From positions 1 to 46,767 of the IMG/VR virus record IMGVR_UViG_3300020472_000051: a stretch of 46,767 nucleotides of DNA. One strand, 5' to 3'. The notes beneath the pieces are model-generated. The model searched no databases, was not told the DNA's origin, and saw only the letters and a program-made list of their open reading frames with translations. This stretch comes from a virus. Below, in pieces: positions 1 through 6,967 of the stretch (its first letter is position 1; each line of letters opens with the position of its first letter). The translations under genes were made by a program, and so were the position numbers.

Positions 1-14
1 TTTAATCCGTTCCT

Positions 15-164
15 TTAGTCAACTTCTGCGTCCCATAAACATCCTTGAGTGCTACCTCTTACCATTTGAACCAATTCGGTTCTATATTCAGCCGAAGGTG
101 ATATCTTAGTGATAATCCCCTTCGCCTCTTCACAAGTTAAAAGTGTAGCGAGTAGTATGTCCAT
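15..164 (-). CDS. Small conserved-looking cyanophage ORF, 49 aa
   Basis: This frame runs ATG (162-164) to TAA (15-17) and encodes a 49-residue protein starting MDILLATLLTCEEAKGIITK and ending CLWDAEVD. It is soluble and has no membrane segment. From memory, very similar short ORFs (a start like LLATLLTC, then a helical stretch and a Cys/Trp-containing end) recur in marine picocyanobacterial phages; this was not checked here. The gene sits behind a sigma-70-type promoter (236-264) and a leader with potential hairpins (165-229), so it is probably expressed early. No good Shine-Dalgarno lies directly before the ATG; GGAGG occurs only about 40 nt upstream, inside a hairpin. Function unknown. Confidence 0.7.
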   Translation of the reverse strand: MDILLATLLTCEEAKGIITKISPSAEYRTELVQMVRGSTQGCLWDAEVD

Positions 165-229
165 GAGATGAACGATCCGTTCCGAGTCGGCTTACTTGCG
201 ACCTCCAGTCGAAGGGAGGTTGAACGATT
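165..229 (-). promoter_or_regulatory. Structured 5' leader of the 49-aa ORF
   Basis: Between the predicted transcription start (about 229) and the ATG at 164 the minus strand holds two potential hairpins. One is ACCTCC/GGAGGT with an 8-nt loop (201-220). The other is GAACG/CGTTC with a 3-nt loop (170-182), five bases before the start codon. A second copy of ATCGTTC at 222-228 could pair with the same GAACG, so two mutually exclusive folds are possible. The GGAGG inside hairpin 1 is too far from the ATG to be its ribosome-binding site. This may be a regulatory or recurring leader element; the folding is read by eye. Confidence 0.45.
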
Positions 230-235
230 GTGTTA

Positions 236-264
236 ATAATAACACATTTTAATTATTTAGTCAA
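236..264 (-). promoter_or_regulatory. Sigma-70-type (early) promoter
   Basis: On the minus strand TTGACT (259-264) is followed after exactly 17 bases by TATTAT (236-241). This close match to a host-type sigma-70 promoter is unlike the NATAAATA boxes of the structural genes. It lies just after a terminator and would drive the 49-aa ORF and whatever follows beyond the left edge. The promoter at 11488-11516 has the same -35 sequence and spacing. Confidence 0.75.
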
Positions 265-285
265 GTTAATATGTAAATTTGTTAC

Positions 286-299
286 ATCGACCCTACAGA
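286..299 (-). repeat. Boundary motif TCTGTAGGGTCGAT, copy 1
   Basis: The 14-base motif lies between the T-tract of the terminator at 302-328 and the -35 box at 259-264. An identical copy with the same arrangement is at 11553-11566. The role is unknown: it could belong to an extended terminator, an RNA-processing site or a protein-binding site upstream of the promoter. Confidence 0.6.
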
Positions 300-301
300 G
301 C

Positions 302-328
302 AAAAAAATACCCCGATTTTTTATCGGG
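302..328 (-). terminator. Rho-independent terminator
   Basis: The minus strand forms the stem CCCGAT/ATCGGG (312-328) with a five-A loop, followed by a run of seven T (302-308). It sits 30 bases after the stop codon of the gene at 358-936 and closes the left late block. Confidence 0.8.
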
Positions 329-357
329 ATATATGGGAAAAAAAGTTCGATTTTGGT

Positions 358-936
358 TTAAGAGATAAAAAATTCTGTTCTACCGTCTGGTCTTGTAGCA
401 ATAGCATTATTATCATAAAAATTTTCCATATCTTTATACCTATCCAACTCATCCACACTAGTAATATTAAACGCTATTGATATCCTCTCCTCATCACTTT
501 CATTCTTCTCAACCTCATGTTCCAACCATGAAGGAAAATAAACTATCATACCTGGTTGTGGGTCTATGGAAACTTCTGGTTCATATCCACAATACTTAGT
601 ATCCATCATAGCATCTATTGTACGTGATCTAGGGTCATGAAATATAATACGCCCAGAATCTGATGGAACTTTGAGATAGTAAACACCAGAAAAAAGTGTA
701 GTTATATCAGTATGATGATGTCTACGATTAAAATCACCCGTTCGATTAAAATTGATCCAATAATGAATATGAGTTTCAGGCACATCCATCACTTCACTCT
801 TAGGTATGTTATCTTTTATTTCTTTAAATAGATCATCACAAATAATACCATCATCTATTGACTCTAAAACGATTGAAACATCAATATCCAACATTCCCAT
901 CCATAAAGTGGTTGGAAACAAATCAAAACGATTCAT
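358..936 (-). CDS. 2OG-Fe(II) oxygenase-like protein (paralog 1)
   Basis: This 192-residue protein belongs to the phage 2-oxoglutarate/Fe(II) oxygenase type, beta-barrel enzymes that usually hydroxylate proteins, nucleic acids or small molecules. Visible marks are a histidine cluster HHHTD at residues 73-77, then SGVYYLKVP, the distal histidine in FPSWLEHEV (H140) and R151 in RISIAFN, which probably binds 2-oxoglutarate. It is a tandem paralog of the next gene upstream (933-1523), with an ATGA stop/start overlap. Compared with that copy it lacks about 20 residues near residue 27 and carries an extra C-terminal tail ending RTEFFIS. It is the last gene before the terminator at 302-328. The substrate is unknown. 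Confidence 0.8.
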   Translation of the reverse strand: MNRFDLFPTTLWMGMLDIDVSIVLESIDDGIICDDLFKEIKDNIPKSEVMDVPETHIHYWINFNRTGDFNRRHHHTDITTLFSGVYYLKVPSDSGRIIFHDPRSRTIDAMMDTKYCGYEPEVSIDPQPGMIVYFPSWLEHEVEKNESDEERISIAFNITSVDELDRYKDMENFYDNNAIATRPDGRTEFFIS

Positions 937-1523
937 GATGTTAACTTATGTTCCATTGCCTTATACCTATCCAATTCATACTTACTAACAACATTAAATG
1001 CTATTGAAATTCTTTCACTATTACCTTGATTATTTTCAACCTCATGCTCTAACCATGAAGGAAAATAAACTACCATACCTGGTTGTGGGTCTACAGTAAC
1101 TTCTGGTTCGTATTTGTAAAATCTAGAATCTCCCATCGAATTTATTGTAAGTCCTCTAGGATCAAAGAATGTAATACGTCCAGAATCTGGTGGAACCTTA
1201 AGATAATATACACCCGATAAAAGTATAACAGTATCAGTATGATGATGCCTATGGTTAAAAGCACCTGGTGGATTAAAATTAGCCCAATAATGTATGTAAG
1301 TTTCGGGTACATCCATCCCTTCAGGTCTAGGTATGTTCTCCTTTATTGCTTCAGACAATTCATCACAAACAAATCCATCACCTTTAGCACTCATAGATCT
1401 ATTATCATGAAGAACTGCTCCTCCATTATTAATCCACTCTGTCAATTTATCTAAAATGATTGTCTCATCAATATCCAACTTACCCATCCATAACTTAGTT
1501 GGAAATAAATCAAATGAATGCAT
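933..1523 (-). CDS. 2OG-Fe(II) oxygenase-like protein (paralog 2)
   Basis: This 196-residue protein is clearly paralogous to 358-936 along most of its length. Residues HHHTD (93-97), LSGVYYLKVP, FPSWLEHEV (H160) and R171 in RISIAFN mark the metal and 2-oxoglutarate sites. I place the start at the ATG at 1523 because the protein then begins MHSFDLFPTKLWMGKLDID, matching the paralog's MNRFDLFPTTLWMGMLDID. The frame stays open to 1571, but that part overlaps the upstream gene. The start lies two bases after the upstream stop, which suggests translational coupling. The substrate is unknown. Confidence 0.8.
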   Translation of the reverse strand: MHSFDLFPTKLWMGKLDIDETIILDKLTEWINNGGAVLHDNRSMSAKGDGFVCDELSEAIKENIPRPEGMDVPETYIHYWANFNPPGAFNHRHHHTDTVILLSGVYYLKVPPDSGRITFFDPRGLTINSMGDSRFYKYEPEVTVDPQPGMVVYFPSWLEHEVENNQGNSERISIAFNVVSKYELDRYKAMEHKLTS

Positions 1524-1525
1524 AA

Positions 1526-1909
1526 TTACTTTCTCTTTTTCTTTCTGGATGGTGTAGACTGATACCCCCACAACTTAGGACTTATCTTACCATTACCATA
1601 ATCTATACTTTTCAACCCAGATTTAAACTTATCCCAATACATATCAAAAACCTTTGTCCTTGGACCTCTTGTCAAATCCAAATGTTTATTTTGATTTATT
1701 GTATAAGTTATTATAAGAGCATCATTAGGTGCTTGAGTAGTGTTAACGTCTTCTAAAGTACCGTTAGAAACTAAAATCTCACAACAATACTTTTGCTTAG
1801 AAGATTCTCTTTCTTCTTTACTCCAAGCATCAAATTTAGGTTGTGGTTTAGGCTCCAGTTTCTGTTCTTCTTTTTCTGGTGCTTGTGCTTCACCTACTGG
1901 TTTTGTCAT
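1526..1909 (-). CDS. Unknown protein, 127 aa
   Basis: I do not recognise a domain. Residues 1-25 are rich in Pro, Glu and Lys and look disordered. The middle has two adjacent cysteines (KYCCEILVSNG). The end has an aromatic stretch (VFDMYWDKFKSGLKSIDYG, SPKLWGYQ) and a very basic tail (RKKKRK). The start overlaps the upstream oxygenase stop by ATGA, so it belongs to the same transcription unit, in which oxygenase-like genes lie on both sides. A role as partner or substrate of those enzymes is only a guess. Confidence 0.6.
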   Translation of the reverse strand: MTKPVGEAQAPEKEEQKLEPKPQPKFDAWSKEERESSKQKYCCEILVSNGTLEDVNTTQAPNDALIITYTINQNKHLDLTRGPRTKVFDMYWDKFKSGLKSIDYGNGKISPKLWGYQSTPSRKKKRK

Positions 1910-2487
1910 GATCTTCTACCTCGTTTATCAATATTCATAGAAATACTTATTCTTTTTCCTTTAGTAGATGGAACTTCATGTTGTAATGTTGATTGCCATA
2001 TTAAAAGCATACCATTTTGTGGTTGAATTGTCAATGGTTGATTATTATCATTCACTCCATCATTCCTTATACTTTCAAAAATAATAGGAGAAGAATCTAA
2101 TTCTACATCCACATAATAACAAGCAGAAAAATCAGATCCAAAGTGTGAATGTCTATCTGTATATTCAGAATCTTCATACATTATAGCCCATAAATCAACA
2201 ACTGTATAAGAAGTTAAATCTGGAATACTATGAAAAAAATCTTGTGAAATATAATCACAAGTAAAAAGTGTTCTATCTACTAATGGTTTAAACTTTAAAT
2301 TATGTTCATGAGTATCCCATGAACTATGCCATGCTTTTACATTACTGTTATTTGACTCTGGATTATTCTGCCTATGTTCTAGTATAACCTGTTTCATATA
2401 CTGATTAAACTCTACATGATCCTCAAAGATAGTAGAGAAAATAGGCATTGGTTTAGAGACAAACTGTACTTCCAATACACTAGACAT
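1906..2487 (-). CDS. 2OG-Fe(II) oxygenase-like protein
   Basis: This 193-residue protein has the layout of the phage 2OG-Fe(II) family. H113 and H115 (DRHSHFGSDFSACYYVDVE) are followed by an N-G-M-L segment, a distal histidine H170 (TLQHEVPST) and R179 in KRISISMNI. It is more divergent than the tandem pair at 358-1523 and lacks the HTD triplet. The N-terminal ~80 residues have few recognisable features apart from tryptophans around W53-W57. It lies after the DUF6433-like gene and is coupled by ATGA to the 127-aa unknown. The substrate is unknown. Confidence 0.7.
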   Translation of the reverse strand: MSSVLEVQFVSKPMPIFSTIFEDHVEFNQYMKQVILEHRQNNPESNNSNVKAWHSSWDTHEHNLKFKPLVDRTLFTCDYISQDFFHSIPDLTSYTVVDLWAIMYEDSEYTDRHSHFGSDFSACYYVDVELDSSPIIFESIRNDGVNDNNQPLTIQPQNGMLLIWQSTLQHEVPSTKGKRISISMNIDKRGRRS

Positions 2488-2492
2488 TTACA

Positions 2493-3107
2493 TCATGATC
2501 TACCACCCCAAGTAATATCTGGAAATGCTTCTGAGACTATTTCCTTTGTAATCTTATACTTATCAGTCAGTTTTTTATCTTTTATCAGAATTAAAATCTC
2601 TGCTTCTAATGGGTGCAATCCAGTAAGAATATTAATGAACATGGTCTCTCTACGAATACCACTTAATCCATCATTACCGCCCTTTATAAAGTTATAAAAC
2701 TTCTGAAATTCTTTTCTAATACTTGCCTTACCTTGATCCTGAGACCCTAAAGAAGTAGTTCTAAGTTCACCCATCTTACTAACAGCATCCTCAATCTTTT
2801 CAGATAGAGTCCCTGTAGCTGTTTCATCTTCTAAATTATTGGCATAAGGAACTTCGCCAGGTGGTAATAAAGAAATAACAGTCTCATCAAAGTTCCATAT
2901 AAAAACTGCTTTTAATGATGGATGAGAATATTTTTGAAGAACTTGTACTTTTAATGCTTTGCTTCTCATCTTAGAAGCAGCATCTAAAACCTCAAATACA
3001 AAAGGATTTACTGGTAAATCAGGAACCTTTTGTGGTGTTGCTGGTTTCTTAGTTGCTGTTGTTGACTTCTTTCTAGTCGTTGTCGTCTTCTTCTTGGTCG
3101 TTGTCAT
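2493..3107 (-). CDS. DUF6433-like cyanophage protein, 204 aa
   Basis: The N-terminus is an extraordinarily Thr/Lys-rich tail (MTTTKKKTTTTRKKSTTATK and on to about residue 30). An alpha-helical body follows, with AASKMRSKALKVQVLQKY, then VFIWNFDETVISLLPPGEVPY. From memory this body matches a family of unknown function common in T4-like cyanophages (DUF6433). I chose the ATG at 3107; the frame continues to a TTG at 3119, but an ATG start fits better. It overlaps the end of the membrane-protein gene by 35 bases. The basic N-terminus could bind nucleic acid or be a flexible linker (inference). Confidence 0.6.
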   Translation of the reverse strand: MTTTKKKTTTTRKKSTTATKKPATPQKVPDLPVNPFVFEVLDAASKMRSKALKVQVLQKYSHPSLKAVFIWNFDETVISLLPPGEVPYANNLEDETATGTLSEKIEDAVSKMGELRTTSLGSQDQGKASIRKEFQKFYNFIKGGNDGLSGIRRETMFINILTGLHPLEAEILILIKDKKLTDKYKITKEIVSEAFPDITWGGRS

Positions 3108-3300
3108 AATTGTTTTCAAATCTAAATGCTACAATTTCATCTGGAACTAGGTTTCCATTAACATCAAACATCTCAGGATGTATTCTAGGAACCTCCTGAT
3201 AGTTCATCATATATTCTCTAGCAACCCAACCACCAATGGCTCCCACTATGAGAAACAATACTGTTAGAAAAGATCCAAATACTAAACTTATTGCTAACAT
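3073..3300 (-). CDS. Small single-pass membrane protein, 75 aa
   Basis: Residues 4-27 (LVFGSFLTVLFLIVGAIGGW) form one transmembrane helix. A conserved-looking block IHPEMFDVNGNLVPDEIVAF follows, then a very acidic tail (DNDQEEDDND). Similar small proteins with a PEMFD...G...PDEI block are common in T4-like cyanophages (from memory). The start at 3300 is supported by a strong Shine-Dalgarno, AGGAGG seven bases upstream; the open frame continues to 3498 but there it lies over the glutaredoxin gene. A late-promoter box is at 3405-3412. Function unknown. Confidence 0.75.
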   Translation of the reverse strand: MLAISLVFGSFLTVLFLIVGAIGGWVAREYMMNYQEVPRIHPEMFDVNGNLVPDEIVAFRFENNYDNDQEEDDND

Positions 3301-3404
3301 GTCTCGTCCTCCTATTTTAAGTGTGGTAATATGTAATGGTTTGGTTTTTTGCTTACCTCCTGTTAAGATGAATTCAAACCCACGATTAATATCATAATCT
3401 GGTT

Positions 3405-3412
3405 TATTTATA
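3405..3412 (-). promoter_or_regulatory. T4-type late promoter box TATAAATA
   Basis: An exact TATAAATA on the minus strand lies about 105 bases before the membrane-protein start at 3300, immediately past the glutaredoxin stop. The box type matches those in front of the virion genes. Confidence 0.55.
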
Positions 3413-3418
3413 CTTACC

Positions 3419-3667
3419 TTAGACGATTTTCTTTTCCTTAAGAAATTGAACTGTTTCAGTACACCCTCCGATTTTATGTCTTTGTCCCGTGTCATCACAA
3501 ATTACCTGTGGAAAGGTTGATCCATGACCAAACTCAGCATAAAAATCCTCTCGTGTAAAATCATCCTCTAAATTATACACCACATGACTTAGTTTTGTCA
3601 ACGACATTACTTGTTTTACTTTTTCACAATATGGACAACCACTCTTAGAATAAATCGTAAAATTCAT
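3419..3667 (-). CDS. Glutaredoxin
   Basis: This 82-residue protein is a complete thioredoxin-fold glutaredoxin. It has the redox motif CPYC at residues 11-14, the cis-proline segment STFPQV and the glutathione-binding end GGCTETVQFL. Phage glutaredoxins typically reduce ribonucleotide reductase or other disulfides in the cytoplasm. It lies between a fiber-like gene and a small membrane-protein gene in a block with late promoters rather than beside nucleotide genes. A variant box, ACTAAATA (3689-3696), is the only promoter-like signal before it. The same genome makes two very cysteine-rich virion proteins, so a thiol-handling role in the late phase is conceivable but unproven. Confidence 0.9.
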   Translation of the reverse strand: MNFTIYSKSGCPYCEKVKQVMSLTKLSHVVYNLEDDFTREDFYAEFGHGSTFPQVICDDTGQRHKIGGCTETVQFLKEKKIV

Positions 3668-3708
3668 TTCTTATAGTTTTTAAAAAATTATTTAGTATCG
3701 ATTATAAC

Positions 3709-5166
3709 CTAAAAATCTATACCAGCAGCAAAAAATGCTGATAAGTTAACGAACTTCCCTCTAGTAGATATTAAATCATCAGTACTCTTTTGTGTTGGTA
3801 TGTGTTCAGTACTGACACCAGTAGGACTATATGATGTTGGATAATGCATAGTAATACCCATTCCTAATACCTGATCATGAGTTAACACAGCCACATTATC
3901 AAGAGTAAACTGTTTACCAGCAACAAGATTTATACCTTCACTAAAATTAAATTGAGAATTATCTATCTGCCATTTTATACTCTTATCAATATCAGAACCA
4001 GCTTTAATTGTAATTCCTGCGTCATCTGCTGTTTGATTACTAGAACCAGCAGTATCAAAAGTTACATAATCACTTCCACTTCCAGTAAAATTATTATTAA
4101 CTTCAACAGTTGTACCTGATATACTTGTAACCCTTGTATCACCAGGAATAGTAACGGTATTGGGATTAGGTATAGATAGAACCATTCCTATAGCAATACC
4201 AGAAGTATCAAGCACATTTGTAATTATATTATTACCAGCCGATACATTACCAGAGAAAGCACTTGGAAGAACATACCCTAGTTCTATATTAGCATCCTTA
4301 ATCCTAACCTTATTAGAAAGTAAATTTGTCTCGTCACCTCTTACAACTAATGACTTAGCAACATCTAAACTACCACCAGTAATATTAACATCACCAGTCA
4401 ATATACTAGATCCATCAACATGAAACTTTGTATTTTGATCAGCAGTTATACCAATACCAACACTACCACTAATTCTAGCATTACCTAGAACCATTAGATC
4501 ATCACTATCTGGTAATCCAGTTATGGCATAATACAATCTACCATGACAAAGAAAACTTATACTAGATCCATTATCAGATGATCCTACTAAAGTTTGTCCT
4601 TCTTGTAATTTAAGATCTGTTCTTGTATAGGTCTGTCCTGGTTTAATTGTTATATTATATTCAATATACTCTTTACTATCAAAACTACCTAGATCAGAAT
4701 CAGATATACCAATCTTAACTCTACTAATATCAGAACCTAGATTACACATTGAAAGTGTAGCATTCACTCTAGACCCAGAAGGAGCAATGAATATAGTTTT
4801 TGGTATTGTGTTAGTTGAAATTATATTATTTAAAACACCTGACTTTATTGGATTTAAATAATCACTAACTGTTTGTCCATAATATAAAAAATTAATATCA
4901 GTTCTATCAGATCTTACTACTAGACTTTGACCAGAACCCAAGTGTATGTCCTGAGTTTCATAAGTTTCTTGATACCTAATAAGTTTATTATACTCAAAGT
5001 ATCTTATCTCACCACCATCTAAATATCCAAGACGAATCAATGCTTTATCAGGATTTTTACTGGTTACAGATATCTTACCAACTGTCAATTTATCAGCAGT
5101 TCCAGTGTACCAAGTAGTATTTTGTTTAGTTGGTGGTATAATAGTACCTAAGAGTCCAAAGGCCAT
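3709..5166 (-). CDS. Tail fiber-like virion protein, 485 aa
   Basis: The sequence is built of short beta-rich segments typical of cyanophage tail-fiber proteins. The N-terminal region (MAFGLLGTIIPP..., SGQSLVVRSD, KEYIEYNITIKPG) repeats a small domain also seen alone at 14928-15248 (MASGILGQ..., SEYIEYDVTVPAKG). A middle segment has fiber repeats (SGSVGIGITADQNTKFHVDG, LTGDVNITGGSLDV). The C-terminus ends NLSAFFAAGIDF. It is preceded by a GATAAATA late box that overlaps the start of the divergent hldD gene. It is probably a structural protein of the tail or baseplate periphery; the exact position in the virion cannot be told. Confidence 0.7.
   Translation of the reverse strand: MAFGLLGTIIPPTKQNTTWYTGTADKLTVGKISVTSKNPDKALIRLGYLDGGEIRYFEYNKLIRYQETYETQDIHLGSGQSLVVRSDRTDINFLYYGQTVSDYLNPIKSGVLNNIISTNTIPKTIFIAPSGSRVNATLSMCNLGSDISRVKIGISDSDLGSFDSKEYIEYNITIKPGQTYTRTDLKLQEGQTLVGSSDNGSSISFLCHGRLYYAITGLPDSDDLMVLGNARISGSVGIGITADQNTKFHVDGSSILTGDVNITGGSLDVAKSLVVRGDETNLLSNKVRIKDANIELGYVLPSAFSGNVSAGNNIITNVLDTSGIAIGMVLSIPNPNTVTIPGDTRVTSISGTTVEVNNNFTGSGSDYVTFDTAGSSNQTADDAGITIKAGSDIDKSIKWQIDNSQFNFSEGINLVAGKQFTLDNVAVLTHDQVLGMGITMHYPTSYSPTGVSTEHIPTQKSTDDLISTRGKFVNLSAFFAAGIDF
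5134..5142 (+). promoter_or_regulatory. Possible extended -10 promoter for hldD
   Basis: The plus strand has TGGTATAAT, an extended -10 match, 55 bases before the hldD start codon and inside the opposite-strand fiber gene. No -35 box is at the right distance. It is the best plus-strand candidate seen, but such matches arise by chance in AT-rich DNA. Confidence 0.25.
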
Positions 5167-5188
5167 TTAAACACACAATAATTTTAAG

Positions 5189-5196
5189 TATTTATC
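5189..5196 (-). promoter_or_regulatory. Late promoter box GATAAATA
   Basis: The box lies 23 bases before the ATG of the fiber-like gene at 5166. It ends one base before the start codon of the divergent hldD gene (5198), so late transcription on the minus strand begins over the hldD translation start. Confidence 0.6.
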
Positions 5197-5197
5197 T

Positions 5198-6016
5198 ATG
5201 ATTATATTAACAGGTTCAAAAGGTTTCATTGGTCAGAACTTTCTCAAGTATTTGGTAGAACATTCTGATGAAGAAATCGTTACAGTTGATGAACATGATT
5301 GTTGGGATTGGATAGCATACTTTAAAGAGTGGGATAAAGTATCCCTTATACTACACCAAGGAGCGATCTCAGCAACGACAGAAACAGATATAGATAAACT
5401 CCATAGAACTAATGTTTGGTTCACTATAGAACTGTTTGAGAGGGCAATAGAGCATCAAATAGACGTTAAGTTTGCCTCATCTGCATCAGTATATGGCAAT
5501 ACAAGAAAGAGTCTATGGGCAACTACTCCCAATAAAATATCTCCACTAAATTATTACGCAATTACTAAGTTACAAATTGATTATTACATACAAGATAACC
5601 TAGATAAGTTCTCATCTATCCAGAGTTTCAGATACTTTAATGTATATGGAGATGGAGAAGATAAAAAAGGAGATCAGGCAAGTCCAGTTCATAAGTTTAC
5701 CAAACAAGTAAAGGAAACAGGTAAACTAAAACTGTTTGAAGGTTCAGGTAAATATCTAAGAGATTTTATTTGGGTTGGAGATATAGTAGAAGTCGTTCTT
5801 AATAATGACAAACCATCTGGTATCTATGATCTTGGAACCAGTAACCCAGTTAGCTTCAAACTTGTTGGTGAATTAATAGCAGCAAAATATAAAGGAGAAA
5901 TAGAATACATTCCATTCCCAGAACATCTAAAAGGAAAATATCAATACCTAACTATCGCAGAGAAGGTATGGGACTATCAGTTCGTAAACGTAGCACAGTA
6001 TCTTAATCTCCTCTAA
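5198..6016 (+). CDS. hldD: HldD-like ADP-heptose 6-epimerase
   Basis: This 272-residue short-chain dehydrogenase-type epimerase has a Rossmann N-terminus (TGSKGFIGQNFL) and a Y120-x3-K124 catalytic pair (YYAITK). Several segments match ADP-L-glycero-D-manno-heptose-6-epimerase closely: GAISATTETD, FRYFNVYG, a lysine near 157 before AS, LFEGS...RDFIWVGDI, and especially GEIEYIPFPEHLKGKYQ. HldD converts ADP-D,D-heptose to ADP-L,D-heptose, the last step before heptose transfer. It is shorter than the usual ~310 residues. It is the only plus-strand gene in the window and overlaps the cupin gene tail-to-tail by 14 bases. No clear Shine-Dalgarno is visible. UDP-sugar epimerase is the alternative, but the heptose-specific C-terminal match argues against it. 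Confidence 0.85.
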   Translation: MIILTGSKGFIGQNFLKYLVEHSDEEIVTVDEHDCWDWIAYFKEWDKVSLILHQGAISATTETDIDKLHRTNVWFTIELFERAIEHQIDVKFASSASVYGNTRKSLWATTPNKISPLNYYAITKLQIDYYIQDNLDKFSSIQSFRYFNVYGDGEDKKGDQASPVHKFTKQVKETGKLKLFEGSGKYLRDFIWVGDIVEVVLNNDKPSGIYDLGTSNPVSFKLVGELIAAKYKGEIEYIPFPEHLKGKYQYLTIAEKVWDYQFVNVAQYLNLL

Positions 6017-6359
6017 AGACTCTGTGTGAATCTAAATCAAAATGCTGTGTAGAAAACTCAAACAATTCAGAGTCTTCAAGAGCAACCATCTGATGTCTCA
6101 TCTTCCTTTCAATATGAAACTTATCACCTGGTTCTAAAACTATACTATCACCCAATGATATGTCATTATCAAAACCATAAAAGAGATGTATCTTACCCGA
6201 CTGTAAGAAAAATGTTTCATCCTTTAAAAGATGATAATGCCAAGAGCATCTCTTACCTTTAGCAAAGAATAAAAGCTTGCCACAATATTCTGAGGTATTA
6301 CATATCCACTTCTCGTAACCCCATCCTTTAGGGACAAATTTTATATCGTTATTATTCAT
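6003..6359 (-). CDS. Cupin, mannose-6-phosphate-isomerase-type fold
   Basis: This 118-residue single-domain cupin begins PKGWGYEKW. It has the metal-binding set WHYH (residues 40-43), the glutamate in DETFFLQSG and the histidine in KMRHQMV. Its ending (FEFSTQHFDLDSHRV) resembles type II phosphomannose isomerase and related sugar-nucleotide cupins. As the last gene of the heptose operon, coupled by an ATGA overlap to the oxygenase before it, it may isomerise or bind a sugar phosphate. Whether it replaces the missing GmhA-type isomerase is speculation. Its 3' end overlaps the convergent hldD gene. Confidence 0.75.
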   Translation of the reverse strand: MNNNDIKFVPKGWGYEKWICNTSEYCGKLLFFAKGKRCSWHYHLLKDETFFLQSGKIHLFYGFDNDISLGDSIVLEPGDKFHIERKMRHQMVALEDSELFEFSTQHFDLDSHRVFRGD

Positions 6360-6967
6360 ACAAAATTAGGACCTAACCCCCATCCAACTAATGCTTTTCT
6401 ACATCCACTAGTAACTGATGTTACTCTATGTAGTAAAAAAGAAGGAAAAACTATCACATCCCCTCTAGTAAGTTTAACACTATACAAACTATCTCTACTT
6501 GTCATGATTTCAAAATCACCACCTTCATAAGAATCGTCAGAAAGTCCTATTGAAAATGATACTTTCCTTTGTAATCCTTCTATATGTCTAGCTGGAATAT
6601 CGATATGCCAATCATATTGTCCTTCATATTCCGAATCATATTTACTATATTGAAATCCCTCCCATCCACGAATATTATACCCCCAAATATCATCATTAAT
6701 ATCTCTAACAATTCTTGTAATTTTATCATATATTGGGTTAAGTAAATCCTCATAATTCGTATCTATCAACCAACATATTTCAGAACGTCTAATGTCAATA
6801 TTTGCTCCACCAGTTGTACCAGCGTCATCTAAATCATGCTGACTAGCATACTCATCAATAAGATCTAATATATCATCATCAATCAAATTTGGAACATAAG
6901 TCTGCCAAGATGTATGATGCTCTGGCAAACTCACATTATTAATATCTCTATAAAAATAATCAGGCAT
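6356..6967 (-). CDS. Prolyl-4-hydroxylase-type 2OG-Fe(II) oxygenase
   Basis: This 203-residue protein carries the classical motif set: H121-x-D123 (YDWHIDIPARH), distal H180 (FPSFLLHRV) and R190 (GCRKALVGW). EGGDFEI and LTRGDVIVFPS complete the double-stranded beta-helix. It is closer to PKHD/P4H hydroxylases than the other four oxygenases here. It lies inside the sugar operon, overlapping the HAD gene by one base and the cupin by four. It may hydroxylate a sugar precursor or a protein; the neighbours favour a role in glycan tailoring, but this is inference. Confidence 0.85.
   Translation of the reverse strand: MPDYFYRDINNVSLPEHHTSWQTYVPNLIDDDILDLIDEYASQHDLDDAGTTGGANIDIRRSEICWLIDTNYEDLLNPIYDKITRIVRDINDDIWGYNIRGWEGFQYSKYDSEYEGQYDWHIDIPARHIEGLQRKVSFSIGLSDDSYEGGDFEIMTSRDSLYSVKLTRGDVIVFPSFLLHRVTSVTSGCRKALVGWGLGPNFV

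Noticed and set aside
165-235. Short alternative open frames running through the leader, including one ending at the in-frame TAA before the 49-aa ORF
   Set aside because: No start codon with a ribosome site after the predicted transcription start; treated as non-coding leader.
1239-1454. Plus-strand open frame opposite oxygenase paralog 2
   Set aside because: Antisense to a clearly coding frame, without domain signs or ribosome site.
1524-1571. N-terminal extension of oxygenase paralog 2
   Set aside because: It lies in the upstream gene's coding end, and the paralog's start aligns with the ATG at 1523.
3301-3498. N-terminal extension of the 75-aa membrane protein
   Set aside because: The frame is open to 3498 but overlaps the glutaredoxin gene; the strong AGGAGG before the ATG at 3300 decides the shorter start.
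3686-3712. TATAAT-like sequence before glutaredoxin
   Set aside because: No -35 box at a proper distance; an AT-rich chance match.
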